Origin: Edwardsiella piscicida
GTDB taxonomy: Bacteria; Pseudomonadota; Gammaproteobacteria; Enterobacterales; Enterobacteriaceae
DNA: 64,000 bases
Direction: 5' to 3'
Assembly (NCBI RefSeq): GCF_001896205.1
Contig: NZ_MPNU01000001.1
Coordinates: 856,279 to 920,278, forward strand
Shown here: positions 1-9,759 of the stretch, piece by piece
Layout of the letters: the number at the start of each line of letters is the position of its first letter
Numbering within the stretch: position 1 is the stretch's first letter
The notes under the pieces: generated by a model
Told to the model about the DNA's origin: nothing
Databases searched by the model: none
Seen by the model: the letters and a program-made list of their open reading frames with translations, nothing else
Position numbers and translations under genes: made by a program

Positions 1-1077
1 TATCACCGGGATAATCCGCTGCATCTGGATGTGCTGGTGGTGGATGAGGCTTCAATGGTGGATCTGCCGATGATGGCGCGGCTGATCGAGGCGTTGCCGC
101 CGCAGGCGCAGCTGATCCTGCTGGGGGATCGCGATCAGCTGGCGTCGGTGGAGGCCGGCGCGGTGCTGGGTGAGCTGTGCCGCTTTGCCGAATATGGCTT
201 CAGCGCCGCGCGCGCGGCCGAGCTGAGCCAGCTGTGCGATGCGCCGATCCCCGCCGGAGAGACGCAGCCAGCGGTCGCCCTGCGTGACGCCATCAGCCTG
301 CTGCGTCACAGCTACCGCTTCGACGCCCGTTCAGGGATCGGGCAGCTGGCGCTGGCCGTCAATCGGGGCGATCGCCGGATGGCTATGGCGTGTCTGGCGG
401 ACCGCTTTGCCGATCTGCATTGGCACGAAATCGCTCAGGATGAAGACTACCAGACGCTCTTAACGTGCTGTCTGGCGGGGTATCGCCCGATGCTGGAGGG
501 GATCCTGCGCGGGGAGGCCCCGGCGCAGATCCTGGCCGAATTTGCCCGCTTCCGTCCGCTGTGCGCCCTGCGCGAGGGGCCCTTTGGCCTACATGGTCTC
601 AACGAGCGTATCGCTCTGACGCTGCAGCGGGCGGGGCTGATCCGGCGCGCGCATGAGGGGCAAAAGCACTGGTATGCCGGGCGTCCGGTGATGATCACCC
701 GCAACGACGCCAGTCAGGCGCTGTTTAACGGCGATATCGGTATTACGCTGGGCGATGAACAGAGCGGCTGGCAGGTGTGGTTTATGGGCAGCGACGGCGC
801 GCCGCGCGCGGTACAGCCCAACCGTCTACCGCCCCATGAGACGGCCTGGGCGATGACGGTGCACAAGTCGCAGGGATCGGAGTTCGACCATACGCTGCTG
901 GCGCTGCCGACCCAACCGTCGCCGGTGGTGACGCGTGAGCTGGTGTATACCGCCATCACGCGGGCGCGCCAGCAGCTGACGCTCTTTGCGACCCGGCCGG
1001 TGCTGGAGCGGGCCATCCGTACGCCGACCGAACGGCGCAGCGGGCTGATGGCCCGTCTGCTGGCCGCCGCCGATTAA
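1..1077 (+). CDS. recD: RecBCD enzyme subunit RecD, C-terminal part (5' end outside window)
   Basis: This is the alpha subunit of exonuclease V, the fast 5'-3' superfamily 1 helicase motor of RecBCD in double-strand break repair. The reading frame is open from base 1, so the gene starts upstream; 358 residues are visible against roughly 600 in the family. A Walker B-like VVDEASMVD opens the visible part, followed by a GDRDQLASVEAG motif, then TVHKSQGSEF and a YTAITRAR arginine-finger motif near the end, as in SF1B helicases. The stop at 1075-1077 is followed 21 bases later by the convergent argA, the E. coli arrangement. The N-terminal RecB-contact domain and Walker A cannot be seen. Confidence 0.96.
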   Translation, partial: YHRDNPLHLDVLVVDEASMVDLPMMARLIEALPPQAQLILLGDRDQLASVEAGAVLGELCRFAEYGFSAARAAELSQLCDAPIPAGETQPAVALRDAISLLRHSYRFDARSGIGQLALAVNRGDRRMAMACLADRFADLHWHEIAQDEDYQTLLTCCLAGYRPMLEGILRGEAPAQILAEFARFRPLCALREGPFGLHGLNERIALTLQRAGLIRRAHEGQKHWYAGRPVMITRNDASQALFNGDIGITLGDEQSGWQVWFMGSDGAPRAVQPNRLPPHETAWAMTVHKSQGSEFDHTLLALPTQPSPVVTRELVYTAITRARQQLTLFATRPVLERAIRTPTERRSGLMARLLAAAD

Positions 1078-1098
1078 GCGACGTGCCGCGCGGCGGGG

Positions 1099-2424
1099 CT
1101 ACAGCTCGGTCAGCAGGATTTTGGAGCGGCGCTGGTAGTTATACAGCGCCTGCTTCTGCTGCGGCAGCATATCGACCTCTACCGGCTGGAAGCCGCGCTC
1201 TTGAAACCAGTGCAGGCTGCGGGTCGTCAGGACAAACAGCTTCTCCAGCCCCATCTGACGCGCCTGCGCGGTAATTCGCTGCAGCAGCTGCTCTCCGCGC
1301 GCAGAGTTGCGGTAGTCTGGATGCACCGCCACGCAGGCCATCTCGCCCATGCGCTCCTGGGGGAAAGGGTAGAGCGCGGCGCAGGCGATAGTCAGGCTAT
1401 CGCGCTCGATCAGGGTAAAGCGCTCTATCTCTCGCTCCAGCTGTTCGCGCGAGCGACGCACCAGGATCCCCTGCTGCTCCAGCGGGCGGATCAGGGCCAG
1501 AATGCCGCCGATATCATTGATGTTAGCGCGGCGGATCTGCTCTGCGCTCTCCATCACGATCTGGGTGCCGATGCCGTCGCGCGAGAACAACTCCTGCAGC
1601 AGAGCGCCGTCTTCCAGGTAGCTTATCAGGTGGCTGCGGCCTACGCCGCTGCGACAGGCGGCGATCGCACCGCGCAGAAAGCGCGTGCTGCTCAGGGCCC
1701 CCTCACCGGTGGTCTCCAGCGCCGCGACGCGCCGCTCGGCCTCGTTGGGCAGCAGCTCGGCGGCGATGCTGCCGTCGTCGTTGCTGACCCCCTGCGCGGC
1801 GCAGAAACCGATCAGCTTCTCCGCCTGCAGCTTGATGGCCAGGTGGGTGGCGATCTCTTCAGTGGTGAGGTTAAAGCTCTCTCCGGTGACCGACACCGCC
1901 ACCGGACCGAGCAGGACGATAGCGCCGGCGTCCAGCTGACAGCGCAGCGCGGCCTCATCAATGCGGCGAATGCGCCCGCTGTGGCAATAGTCCACGCCGT
2001 CATCGACCCCCAGCGGCTGGGCGATGACAAAGTTACCGCTGACCACGTTGATGTGCGCGCCGGCCAGCGGCGTATTGCTCAGGCTCATCGACAGGCGCGC
2101 GGTGATATCCAGCTGAACCTGCCCCGCGGCCTGTTTGACCAGCGCCAGCGTACGGGCATCCGTGACCCGGGTCTGCTTGTGGTAGCGAGGATCGCAGCGC
2201 TGCTCTCGGAGAAGCTTATCGATCTGTGGGCGGGCGCCGTAGACCACGACCAGACGAATGCCCAGGCTATGCAGCAGCGCGATATCGTTGATGATGCCGA
2301 CGAAGTTCGCCTCGGCGATGGCCTCGCCGCTCAGCATAATGACAAAGGTCTTGCCGCGGTGGGCATTGATGTACGGCACCGAGTGGCGAAACCCCTGAAC
2401 CAGTTCTGTGCTGCGCTCCTTCAT
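1099..2424 (-). CDS. argA: Amino-acid N-acetyltransferase (N-acetylglutamate synthase)
   Basis: It makes N-acetylglutamate from acetyl-CoA and glutamate, the first committed step of arginine synthesis, in the cytosol. The 441-residue product has an N-terminal amino-acid-kinase-like domain (from FRHSVPYIN through the [11 protein letters not shown] region), which in the family binds arginine for feedback inhibition. A C-terminal GNAT domain follows ([11 protein letters not shown] to CVAVHPDYR). The start at 2424 gives MKERSTEL, matching the family N-terminus, with a GGGA ribosome site. A longer in-frame reading to 2574 would run through the ARG boxes and is not preferred. It converges with recD. 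Two ARG boxes just upstream indicate ArgR repression. Confidence 0.96.
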   Translation of the reverse strand: MKERSTELVQGFRHSVPYINAHRGKTFVIMLSGEAIAEANFVGIINDIALLHSLGIRLVVVYGARPQIDKLLREQRCDPRYHKQTRVTDARTLALVKQAAGQVQLDITARLSMSLSNTPLAGAHINVVSGNFVIAQPLGVDDGVDYCHSGRIRRIDEAALRCQLDAGAIVLLGPVAVSVTGESFNLTTEEIATHLAIKLQAEKLIGFCAAQGVSNDDGSIAAELLPNEAERRVAALETTGEGALSSTRFLRGAIAACRSGVGRSHLISYLEDGALLQELFSRDGIGTQIVMESAEQIRRANINDIGGILALIRPLEQQGILVRRSREQLEREIERFTLIERDSLTIACAALYPFPQERMGEMACVAVHPDYRNSARGEQLLQRITAQARQMGLEKLFVLTTRSLHWFQERGFQPVEVDMLPQQKQALYNYQRRSKILLTEL

Positions 2425-2435
2425 AATCGTCCCTT

Positions 2436-2474
2436 TGTGAATATCTATTCGCTCATTCTGTATTTTTATTCTGC
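2436..2474 (-). promoter_or_regulatory. Tandem ARG boxes (ArgR operator) of argA
   Basis: Two imperfect palindromes lie just upstream of the argA start. Box 1 (2436-2453) contains TGAAT-ATCT-ATTCG. Box 2 (2457-2474) contains TGTAT-TTTT-ATTCT. They are separated by exactly 3 bp, the spacing known for ArgR hexamer operators, and each differs from the TGAAT-N4-ATTCA core at one or two positions. This supports arginine-dependent repression of argA. Binding is inferred. Confidence 0.83.
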
Positions 2475-2662
2475 TATTGCGCAAAAGGCAAGCGACAAAT
2501 TGTCCGCGCGGGTTCGCCGCCGCGCGGGTAAGGACATAGATTGTTAAATCTCTATTCAGATTTTCTAATGACATCCCCAGACGGTTTCGCTAAAGTTTTG
2601 CCCGTCTTTTCCCGGCGCCGGGGTGCCGGAGCGGGTATTTCAGCGTTGTTCCCTGGGGTTAC

Positions 2663-3925
2663 ATGACAGATTCCAACCATAGCCTAACGCGCCGCCGCCT
2701 ATTGCAGGCTGCCGCGGCCACTTGGTTCCTTAGCGTCAGCCGCGTCGGCTTCGCGGCGTCCGCACAGGTGATCGCCGTGCGTGTATGGCCGTCGTCGACC
2801 TATACCCGGGTCACGCTGGAGTCGAGCCATCCGCTCAAATATAAGCAGTTTGCGCTCAGCAGCCCCGATCGTATCGTGGTGGATATTCAGGGGGTGCATC
2901 TCAACAGCGTCCTGAAAGGGATCGGCCATCAGGTGCAGGGGGGCGATCCCTATCTGAAGCATGCCCGTGTCGGCCAGTTTGATCAGGATACGGTGCGCCT
3001 GGTGCTGGAGCTGAAGCAGAACGTCAGCCCGAAGGTGTTTACCCTGTCGCCGGTCGCCGAATTTAAGAACCGCCTGGTGGTGGATCTCTACCCGGTCGCC
3101 GGTTCCCCCACCGCGCGGGCGGACGATGAGGATGACCCGCTGCTGGCGCTGCTGGAAGATTATAACAAGGGAGATCTGGAGCGCTCCCTGCCGAAGGCCG
3201 GGCCGCAGAAGGGCAAGGCCGGGCGCGACAGGCCCATCGTCATTATGCTCGATCCCGGCCACGGCGGCGAAGATCCCGGTGCCATCGGTAAAAACCGGAC
3301 CCGGGAGAAAGACATCGTGCTGAAGATAGCCCATCGCCTCAGCGCGCTGATTAAGCGTCAGCCGAATATGCGGGTGTATATGACCCGCTATGAGGATGTG
3401 TTTATTCCGCTTAAGGTGCGGGTGGCCAAGGCGCGCCGTCAGCGCGCCGATCTGTTTATCTCCATTCACGCCGATGCGTTCACCAGCCGGACGGTGCGCG
3501 GTTCGTCGGTCTTTGCGCTGTCCACCAAGGGGGCGACCAGCACCGCCGCGCGCTATCTGGCGCAGACGCAGAACGAGTCGGATGAGATTGGCGGGGTGAG
3601 CCGCAGCGGCGATCAGTATCTGGACCACACCATATTCGATCTGATGCAGACGGCGACCATCAACGACAGCCTGAAGTTCGGCCGCGAGGTGCTCGACCGT
3701 TTGGGGCGGGTCAACAAGCTGCATAAGAATCGCGTCGATCAGGCCGGTTTTGCGGTGCTGAAGGCACCGGATATTCCGTCGATTCTGGTGGAGACGGCGT
3801 TTATCAGCAACGTGGAAGAGGAGCGGCGTCTGCGCACCAGCGCATTTCAGCAGCAGGTGGCCGAGTCGATTCTGGCGGGGATTAAGGCCTATTTTGCCAG
3901 CGGAGCGCAGCTGGCGAAGCGTTGA
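2663..3925 (+). CDS. amiC: N-acetylmuramoyl-L-alanine amidase AmiC
   Basis: This is a periplasmic zinc amidase that cleaves the lactyl-amide bond of septal peptidoglycan to separate daughter cells, activated by NlpD. The 420-residue product starts with a twin-arginine signal (TRRRLLQ near residue 9, hydrophobic stretch, FAASAQ cleavage region). An AMIN domain follows (about residues 35-150, [17 protein letters not shown]), then a charged linker and an Amidase_3 domain with [16 protein letters not shown] (first zinc His), the SIHADAF motif and VETAFISN near the end. It is transcribed away from argA. Its stop codon lies inside a short 14-bp direct repeat. Confidence 0.96.
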   Translation: MTDSNHSLTRRRLLQAAAATWFLSVSRVGFAASAQVIAVRVWPSSTYTRVTLESSHPLKYKQFALSSPDRIVVDIQGVHLNSVLKGIGHQVQGGDPYLKHARVGQFDQDTVRLVLELKQNVSPKVFTLSPVAEFKNRLVVDLYPVAGSPTARADDEDDPLLALLEDYNKGDLERSLPKAGPQKGKAGRDRPIVIMLDPGHGGEDPGAIGKNRTREKDIVLKIAHRLSALIKRQPNMRVYMTRYEDVFIPLKVRVAKARRQRADLFISIHADAFTSRTVRGSSVFALSTKGATSTAARYLAQTQNESDEIGGVSRSGDQYLDHTIFDLMQTATINDSLKFGREVLDRLGRVNKLHKNRVDQAGFAVLKAPDIPSILVETAFISNVEEERRLRTSAFQQQVAESILAGIKAYFASGAQLAKR

Positions 3926-3953
3926 CGGCGAAGCGTTGACGGCGAAGCGGTTG
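3913..3953. repeat. 14-bp direct repeat across the amiC stop codon
   Basis: GGCGAAGCGTTGAC occurs perfectly at 3913-3926 and 3927-3940 and again, degenerate, from 3941. The first copy contains the amiC TGA stop. It looks like local slippage duplication in the 3' end; the duplicated copies lie outside the reading frame. Confidence 0.8.
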
Positions 3954-4003
3954 GAACGGGCGTAAGCGCCACCGACCGCGGGCCGGATGCGGACGATAAA
4001 AAC

Positions 4004-4027
4004 AAAAAAACACCCGTTAAGGTGTTT
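4004..4027 (-). terminator. Rho-independent terminator of the initiator-tRNA operon
   Basis: Read on the minus strand, AACACC-TTAACG-GGTGTT is followed by a run of Ts (plus-strand A run 4004-4010). It lies 17 bases beyond the last tRNA and ends the tRNA transcript before the convergent amiC. Confidence 0.85.
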
Positions 4028-4044
4028 ATTGTCGATGACGAAAT

Positions 4045-4121
<77 letters not shown>

Positions 4122-4159
4122 TCCGTCATACTGCTATCATATTGTCTGCTGTACACAAT

Positions 4160-4236
<77 letters not shown>

Positions 4237-4276
4237 TCCGTCATACTACCATCATATTGTGTACTGCGCATCGGAT

Positions 4277-4353
<77 letters not shown>

Positions 4354-4367
4354 TCCGATGAGGGCGA

Positions 4368-4395
4368 ATAATACACGCCATCTGGCGGGATGCAA
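4368..4395 (-). promoter_or_regulatory. Sigma-70 promoter of the initiator-tRNA operon
   Basis: On the minus strand a TTGCAT -35 box (4390-4395) and a TATTAT -10 box (4368-4373) are separated by 16 bp. The bases after the -10 box are C-rich (TCGCCCTC), resembling the GC discriminator of stringently controlled stable-RNA promoters. The start site would be around 4361. Confidence 0.72.
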
Positions 4396-4573
4396 GATTT
4401 TTTTGACAAACATCACCGATCCGCAGTGTGTTCGCGGGAATATTCATCATCTTGATTTAATTTTAATCATGATATGGGTGTGGGTGATTTTTTTATTCGC
4501 TCTAATTCCTTTCACGATAGGGGTTTGTTATGGTTCGCCGGTGGTAACCGATTGCAAAAGAAGAAGGCGAGAG

Positions 4574-5725
4574 ATGAAAGGGCGTTGGGGAAAATACGCG
4601 GTATGTGGGTTATTGGTGGCGCTGATGGCTGGGTGCTCCTCCCGGCCGACGGATCGCGGTCAGCAGTATAAAGATGGCACCCTGAACCAGCCGTTGGCGC
4701 TGGTTAACCATCCGAATGCCAAGGGGAAGCCGGTTAACGGCAAAGACTTCGTGGAGCAGGTGGACGCTATCCGTCAGGCCTCGCCGTCGCTGTATGGCCG
4801 TCACGTCGGTAATTTTGAGGCGGTGACAGAATGGCTGATGGCCGGGGCCGATACCCGTAAACTCGCGCAGTTTGGCCTGAACGCCTACCAGATGGAGGGC
4901 GTAGATAACTTTGGCAACGTGCAGTTTACCGGGTATTACACGCCGGTGGTGGAGGCGCGTAGCCAGCCCCAGGGGGCGTTTCAGTATCCGCTGTACCGCA
5001 TGCCGCATAAGCGAGGCCGCCTGCCGGCGCGCTCGGCTATCTACGATGGCGCCCTGGATAACCGCGGCCTGGAGATCGCCTACAGTAACTCGCTGATGGA
5101 CAACTTTATGATGGAGGTGCAGGGCAGCGGCTACGTCGACTTTGGCGACGGCCAGCCCCTGACCTTTTTTGGCTACGCCGGTAAAAATGGCCATGCCTAC
5201 CACAGCATTGGCAAGGTGCTGATCGATCGCGGCGAAGTGGCCAAGGCGGATATGTCGATGCAGGCGATCCGTCAGTGGGCCGATGGCCACAGCCGCGCAG
5301 AGGTGCGTGAGCTGCTGGAGCAGAATCCCTCGTTTGTCTTCTTTAAGCCGGAGCAGTTTGCACCGGTAAAAGGCGCCAGCGGCGTGCCGCTGATCGCCAA
5401 GGCCTCCGTGGCGTCGGACCGCTCGCTGATCCCGGCGGGATCGGTGCTGCTGGCCGAAGTACCGCAGCTCAACGCGCAGGGAAAATTCACCGGGCGCTAC
5501 CAGATGCGCCTGATGGTGGCGCTGGACGTGGGCGGCGCTATCAAGGGACAGCATTTTGACATTTATCAGGGGATCGGCCCGGAGGCCGGGCACTGGGCTG
5601 GCTACTACAATCACTATGGCCGGGTCTGGCTGCTGAAAACGCCGCAGAGCGGCGCGCCGCTGTTTAACGCCTATCACCCGCAGCGCGCTAGCCACGACGG
5701 CGGGCAGATGCTGGTACGTAACTGA
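4574..5725 (+). CDS. mltA: Membrane-bound lytic murein transglycosylase A
   Basis: An outer-membrane lipoprotein that cleaves the MurNAc-GlcNAc glycosidic bond to form 1,6-anhydro products during murein turnover. The 383-residue product starts MKGRWGKY and has a lipobox LMAGC with the lipidated cysteine at residue 21. VQFTGYYTPVVEARSQ and MDNFMMEVQGSGYVDFGDG belong to the MltA barrel, and the 3D domain near the C-terminus (VALDVGGAIKG) carries the catalytic Asp region. The start at 4574 follows a GAAGGCGAGAG ribosome site. A longer in-frame reading runs back through the tRNAs and is spurious. It is divergent from the tRNA operon. Confidence 0.96.
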   Translation: MKGRWGKYAVCGLLVALMAGCSSRPTDRGQQYKDGTLNQPLALVNHPNAKGKPVNGKDFVEQVDAIRQASPSLYGRHVGNFEAVTEWLMAGADTRKLAQFGLNAYQMEGVDNFGNVQFTGYYTPVVEARSQPQGAFQYPLYRMPHKRGRLPARSAIYDGALDNRGLEIAYSNSLMDNFMMEVQGSGYVDFGDGQPLTFFGYAGKNGHAYHSIGKVLIDRGEVAKADMSMQAIRQWADGHSRAEVRELLEQNPSFVFFKPEQFAPVKGASGVPLIAKASVASDRSLIPAGSVLLAEVPQLNAQGKFTGRYQMRLMVALDVGGAIKGQHFDIYQGIGPEAGHWAGYYNHYGRVWLLKTPQSGAPLFNAYHPQRASHDGGQMLVRN

Positions 5726-5748
5726 GGCGCGCGGGATAGGGGACACGA

Positions 5749-5774
5749 GGGGCATGCGTGCCCCTTTTGTTTTT
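5749..5774 (+). terminator. Rho-independent terminator after mltA
   Basis: GGGGCA-TGCG-TGCCCC is followed by TTTTGTTTTT. It lies 23 bases beyond the mltA stop and separates mltA from tcdA. Confidence 0.87.
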
Positions 5775-5827
5775 CTCGCTATCCCCTATACTGCCCGGCA
5801 GTTTTCACGCTTGATAGGGGACTTCCC

Positions 5828-6643
5828 ATGACTGCACCATTTTCTGACGCCTATTGGCAACGCTTCAGCGGGATTGCGCGCCTGTATGGCCGCCCGGCGC
5901 TAGAGGCGTTCGCCGGCGCCCACTTCTGTGTCATTGGCCTGGGCGGCGTTGGCTCCTGGGCCGTAGAGGCGCTGGCGCGTAGCGGGATCGGCGCCCTTAC
6001 GCTGATCGATATGGATGATGTCTGCGTGACCAATACCAACCGGCAGATTCAGGCCCTGCGCAGCACCGTCGGGCAGCCTAAAGGCGAGGCGCTGGCCGCA
6101 CGGATCCGGGAGATTAACCCCGAGTGCCGGGTGACCTGCGTGGATGACTTTATTACCCCGGATAACGTGGCCGCGCTGATCGATGGCCGCTTCGACTATG
6201 TGATCGATGCTATTGATAGCGTACGACCCAAGGCGGCGCTGCTGGCGCACTGCCGGCGTAATAAGATCCCGCTGGTGACCACCGGCGGCGCCGGGGGGCA
6301 GATCGATCCGACGCGCATTGAGGTGGCCGATCTGGCCAAGACCATTCAGGATCCGCTGGCGGCCAAGCTGCGTGAACGCCTGAAGGCGGATCATCGCATC
6401 GTGAAGAACAGCCGGGGAAAGCTGGGCATCGACTGTGTCTTCTCCAGCGAGGCGCTGGTCTATCCGCAGCCGGACGGCAGCGTCTGCGCGCAGCGTAGCA
6501 CCGCCGAGGGGCCGAAGCGCATGGACTGCAGCGCCGGGTTTGGCTCAGTGACGATGGTGACCGCCAGCTTTGGCTTTGTGGCGGTCTCCCATGCGCTGAA
6601 GAAACTGCTGGCTCGCCGCGCTCAGCGCGCCGCGTCGGCGTAG
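5828..6643 (+). CDS. tcdA: tRNA threonylcarbamoyladenosine dehydratase
   Basis: An E1-like (ThiF/MoeB family) ATP-dependent enzyme that cyclises t6A to ct6A at position 37 of ANN-decoding tRNAs. The 271-residue product carries the Rossmann nucleotide motif [19 protein letters not shown] near residue 36 and the [13 protein letters not shown] segment typical of E1 enzymes. It is also called csdL because it works with the CsdA-CsdE sulfur system, which lies immediately next to it in convergent orientation. Its last 22 bases overlap the end of csdE on the other strand. Confidence 0.95.
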   Translation: MTAPFSDAYWQRFSGIARLYGRPALEAFAGAHFCVIGLGGVGSWAVEALARSGIGALTLIDMDDVCVTNTNRQIQALRSTVGQPKGEALAARIREINPECRVTCVDDFITPDNVAALIDGRFDYVIDAIDSVRPKAALLAHCRRNKIPLVTTGGAGGQIDPTRIEVADLAKTIQDPLAAKLRERLKADHRIVKNSRGKLGIDCVFSSEALVYPQPDGSVCAQRSTAEGPKRMDCSAGFGSVTMVTASFGFVAVSHALKKLLARRAQRAASA

Positions 6644-7068
6644 CGGCGCGCAATCGCCGTAACGCCCTGCGCCAGGGCCTGTAGCCCACTGCTGCGCGAG
6701 GCGCTCAGCTGCGCCATGATGTTGAGTTCGCCAAACAGCGCCAGCGGATCGCTCTCCAGCACCTGAGCGGGCGTTTTCCCTTCGACGGCGGTCAACAGGA
6801 TCGCCAGCAGTCCCTTGACGATGCGCCCTTCGCTGTCGCCGTACAGATGCAGGGTGCCATCTTCCCGCTGCTCTCCGTCCAGCCAGACCCGGTTTTCACA
6901 GCCTGCGAGCTCCGCCTGCGGGCAGCGCAGCGTGTCATCCAGCGGCGGCAGCTCGCGCGCTAGCAGGATAATCTGGCGGTAGCGATCTTCCCACTGCGTC
7001 AGTCCGGCAAAGCGCTGACGCAGGGTCTGCGCGGTGATTTGACGGCCAAAGGGGTGCGGTGCCTTCAT
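6622..7068 (-). CDS. csdE: Cysteine desulfuration protein CsdE (sulfur acceptor)
   Basis: A SufE-family protein that accepts persulfide sulfur from the cysteine desulfurase CsdA. The 148-residue product has the acceptor cysteine in [10 protein letters not shown] near residue 57, and [13 protein letters not shown] is the conserved SufE helix. Its ATG overlaps the csdA stop (ATGA, 7065-7068), so the pair is translationally coupled. The 3' end overlaps the convergent tcdA by 22 bp. Confidence 0.94.
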   Translation of the reverse strand: MKAPHPFGRQITAQTLRQRFAGLTQWEDRYRQIILLARELPPLDDTLRCPQAELAGCENRVWLDGEQREDGTLHLYGDSEGRIVKGLLAILLTAVEGKTPAQVLESDPLALFGELNIMAQLSASRSSGLQALAQGVTAIARRYADAAR

Positions 7069-8273
7069 AGCGGATCCTCGTTAAGCAGTGAAACGGCGCG
7101 GCCGACGGCCTGCACCAGCGCCTGGACATCGGCGGGGGTATTGTAGGGGGCGAAGGCGGCGCGCAGCGTGCCGCTGACGCCAAGGGCCTGCATCAGCGGT
7201 GCCGCGCAGTGTGCGCCGCTGCGCAGCGCGACGCCCTGCTCGGCGATCAGGGTATTGAGATCGCTGTGGTGGATCCCGGCAAAGTTAAACGCCAGCAGCG
7301 CGCTGTCGGGTGCCCGATAGCTGATAAAGCCGGGCAGCAGGCTCAGCGCCGCCTCCGCCTGCTGCGCCAGCGCGACGCAGTGACGCTCGGCGGCGGGGCG
7401 GTCGATCTCTGCCAGCCAGTCAAGGGCGGCGGCAAAGCCGAGCACCCCGGCAATGTTGGGGGTACCCGCCTCGAAGCGGTGCGGCACGGCCTGTTCGACA
7501 AAGCCGTTAAAGTCGGCGTGGGTCAACATCTTCCCGCCGCCCTGCCAGGCGTGCATCTCCTCCAGCAGCGCGCGTTTGCCGTACAGCACGCCCAGCCCGC
7601 AGGGGCCATACAGCTTATGGGCTGAGAAGGCGTAGAAATCGGCGTCGGCGGCGTGCACGTCAAGGGGGTGGTGCACCACCCCCTGCGCACCGTCGACCAT
7701 AACGACGCAGCCGCAGGCGTGCGCCTGGGCGATCGCCTGCGCCAGATCCGGGCAGCCGCCGGTGACGTTAGACATTTGCCCCAGGGCCAGCAGGCGTGGG
7801 CGCGATTCGAGCAGGGCCGGAAGCTGGGCGAGATCCGGCAGGCCGCGCGCATCGACCGGTAGGCGGACGACCTGAGCCTGGCACTGCTCGGCAACCATCA
7901 GCCATGGGATCAGATTCGCATGGTGTTCGGCCTCGCTGACCAGGATCCGATCGCCGGGGCGCAGGCGCGGCCGCAGGTAGCTCTGGGCGACCAGGTTGAT
8001 CGATTCGGTCGCGCCTTTGCTCCAGATAATTTCATGCTCATCGGCCCCGATCAGCGCCGCCGTCTGACGCCGGGCGCTCTCAAAGCGCTCGGTAAGGCGT
8101 CGAGCCGCCGCATGCTGGCTGCGGTGCACCGTGGCGCCGTGGCCGGTGTAATAGGCTTGGATGGCCTCCAGCACCGCCCGCGGTTTCAGGGCGGTGGCGG
8201 CGCTGTCCAGGTAAACGCTGTCCGCTCCCAGCGCGGGGAAGTTGCGGCGCAGCGCCATAAAGTCAAACGTCAT
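7065..8273 (-). CDS. csdA: Cysteine desulfurase CsdA
   Basis: A PLP enzyme that strips sulfur (or selenium) from cysteine to a protein persulfide, feeding CsdE and TcdA. The 402-residue product shows the PLP lysine in [10 protein letters not shown], the mobile-loop catalytic cysteine in [11 protein letters not shown] and the cofactor-binding [10 protein letters not shown], the layout of group II NifS/SufS-like desulfurases. The start at 8273 (MTFDFMALR) fits the family length of about 401. An in-frame extension to 8489 would run into the gcvB gene and is rejected. It is the first gene of csdA-csdE. Confidence 0.95.
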   Translation of the reverse strand: MTFDFMALRRNFPALGADSVYLDSAATALKPRAVLEAIQAYYTGHGATVHRSQHAAARRLTERFESARRQTAALIGADEHEIIWSKGATESINLVAQSYLRPRLRPGDRILVSEAEHHANLIPWLMVAEQCQAQVVRLPVDARGLPDLAQLPALLESRPRLLALGQMSNVTGGCPDLAQAIAQAHACGCVVMVDGAQGVVHHPLDVHAADADFYAFSAHKLYGPCGLGVLYGKRALLEEMHAWQGGGKMLTHADFNGFVEQAVPHRFEAGTPNIAGVLGFAAALDWLAEIDRPAAERHCVALAQQAEAALSLLPGFISYRAPDSALLAFNFAGIHHSDLNTLIAEQGVALRSGAHCAAPLMQALGVSGTLRAAFAPYNTPADVQALVQAVGRAVSLLNEDPL

Positions 8274-8472
8274 AGGCGGGATCTCTGTAATACGGCGCGG
8301 AAACGGGAGGTAAACCGGCTTCAGGATTAATAAGATTAATCCGAGAGCGGGCTCACAATTTACCGCGGCCCGCGTTGAGCGGACCGGCGCGCGGGCCTTA
8401 ATGGCGGGCATTTTAAACTGGTAACGGGCGATGATGAAGCGATTGTATGGGCTTTTCCGCGCGGCGGCGTCG

Positions 8473-8676
8473 AAAAAAAAGCACCGCAACGGGCGGTGCT
8501 ACTAAATCACTATGGACAGACAGGGTAAATGTACAGGAAGTGAAAAACGGCAGGGGCTCACGCCGCTACCACGTCTGAAAGGTGTCAGACAACTTGCAAA
8601 CACAACATCACAACCACAAAGCCAAAAGCATTCCTGAAAAGAGTCATTCCTGCTTTTTCGTTCCGGCCTGGGAAGT
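8473..8676 (-). ncRNA. gcvB: GcvB small RNA
   Basis: An Hfq-binding sRNA of about 204 nt that represses many amino-acid and peptide transport mRNAs (for example dppA, oppA) by pairing. The minus-strand sequence starts ACTTCCCAGGCCGGAACG, like E. coli GcvB. It carries the G/U-rich seed R1 (GGTTGTGATGTTGTGTTTGC, about 8598-8618), the conserved CACTTCCTGTACATTTACCC and CTGTCTGTCCATAGTGAT segments, and a GCACCGC...GCGGTGC hairpin followed by eight Ts (8473-8480). It is divergent from gcvA, the E. coli arrangement. R1 is shorter than in E. coli because one GTTGTGTT-like unit is absent. Confidence 0.93.
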
Positions 8677-8682
8677 GTCGCC

Positions 8683-8711
8683 ACTATAGGTATTTGCTGG
8701 CCTATCCTCAA
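8683..8711 (-). promoter_or_regulatory. gcvB promoter
   Basis: On the minus strand TTGAGG (8706-8711) and TATAGT (8683-8688) are separated by 17 bp, and the RNA start at 8676 falls 6 bases after the -10 box. In E. coli this promoter is activated by GcvA when glycine is abundant. Confidence 0.75.
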
Positions 8712-8720
8712 CGGACAAAT

Positions 8721-8747
8721 TATAATGGCTCGGATAAAAAAACTAAT
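8721..8747 (+). promoter_or_regulatory. gcvA promoter region with a GcvA-type CTAAT site
   Basis: A TATAAT -10-like box lies at 8721-8726 on the plus strand, with no good -35 box. A CTAAT motif, the core reported for GcvA binding, lies at 8743-8747. The position between divergent gcvB and gcvA fits autoregulation by GcvA. Confidence 0.45.
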
Positions 8748-8799
8748 GTGTAAACATCCGGTTAACCGTGGGTAACCATTTGATAATAAGTGACCCGAT

Positions 8800-9747
8800 A
8801 TGTCGAAACGATTACCGCCTCTGAATGCGCTGCGCGTCTTTGATGCCGCCGCCAGACATCTGAGTTTTACCAAGGCCGCCGAGGAGCTGTTTGTGACGCA
8901 GGCGGCGGTCAGCCATCAGATCAAATCGTTGGAGGATTTTCTGGGGCTGAAGCTGTTCCGCCGCCGCAACCGCTCGCTGCTGCTGACGGAGGAAGGGCAG
9001 AGCTATTATCTGGATATTAAAGAGATCTTTTCTGCGCTGAACGACGCGACGCGCAAGCTGCAGGCGCGGAGCGCCAAGGGGGCGCTGACCGTTAGCCTGC
9101 CGCCGAGCTTCGCTATTCAGTGGCTGGTGCCGCGGCTCTCCGGCTTCAATAGCGCCTATCCCGGCATCGACGTGCGTATTCAGGCGGTGGATCGGGAGGA
9201 GGGTAAGCTGGCGGACGACGTCGACGTCGCCATCTTCTATGGCCGCGGCCACTGGCCGGGGCTGCGGGTCGAGCGACTGTATGCCGAATATCTGATGCCG
9301 GTCTGTTCGCCGCAGCTGCTGCTGGGGGAACATCCGCTAAAAGATCCGGCCGATCTGGCTTATCATACGCTGCTGCACGACACGTCGCGCCGGGATTGGC
9401 TGGCCTATACTCGACAGCTCGGCCTGCAGCACATCAACGTGCAGCAGGGGCCGATCTTCAGCCACAGTGCGATGGTGGTGCAGGCCGCCGTACACGGCCA
9501 GGGGATTGCGCTGGTCAATAATGTGATGGCGCAGACGGAGATCGAGGCCGGGCGCCTGGTCTGCCCGTTCAATGACGTCCTGATCAGTAAAAACGCCTTT
9601 TATCTGGTTTGCCAAGACGCGCAGGCAGATTTGGGTAAAATAGCCGCTTTTCGCCAGTGGATACTGGCCAGAGCCGCCGGTGAGCAGGAGAAATTCCGCT
9701 TCCGCTATGAATCGGATGGCGCCGGCGTGCGTCAGGAAAAAGAGTGA
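8800..9747 (+). CDS. gcvA: Glycine cleavage system transcriptional regulator GcvA
   Basis: A LysR-type regulator that activates gcvTHP and gcvB with glycine and represses gcvTHP with purines through GcvR. The 315-residue product has a winged helix-turn-helix at residues 1-65 (NALRVFDAAARHLSFTKAAE then QAAVSHQIKSLE) and a periplasmic-binding-like effector domain after it. The C-terminal tail is slightly longer than in E. coli (about 305 residues). It starts divergently from gcvB and is followed 12 bases later by ygdD. Confidence 0.96.
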   Translation: MSKRLPPLNALRVFDAAARHLSFTKAAEELFVTQAAVSHQIKSLEDFLGLKLFRRRNRSLLLTEEGQSYYLDIKEIFSALNDATRKLQARSAKGALTVSLPPSFAIQWLVPRLSGFNSAYPGIDVRIQAVDREEGKLADDVDVAIFYGRGHWPGLRVERLYAEYLMPVCSPQLLLGEHPLKDPADLAYHTLLHDTSRRDWLAYTRQLGLQHINVQQGPIFSHSAMVVQAAVHGQGIALVNNVMAQTEIEAGRLVCPFNDVLISKNAFYLVCQDAQADLGKIAAFRQWILARAAGEQEKFRFRYESDGAGVRQEKE

Positions 9748-9759
9748 AAAGGTCGCGTA

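Noticed and set aside
1201-2547. 448-codon open frame on the plus strand opposite argA
   Set aside because: argA is certain on the other strand. The product is Gln/Ala/Arg-rich shadow sequence with no domain.
8502-8873. Possible minus-strand protein gene between csdA and gcvA
   Set aside because: It runs through the gcvB RNA and into gcvA; the conserved structure there is the sRNA and not a protein.
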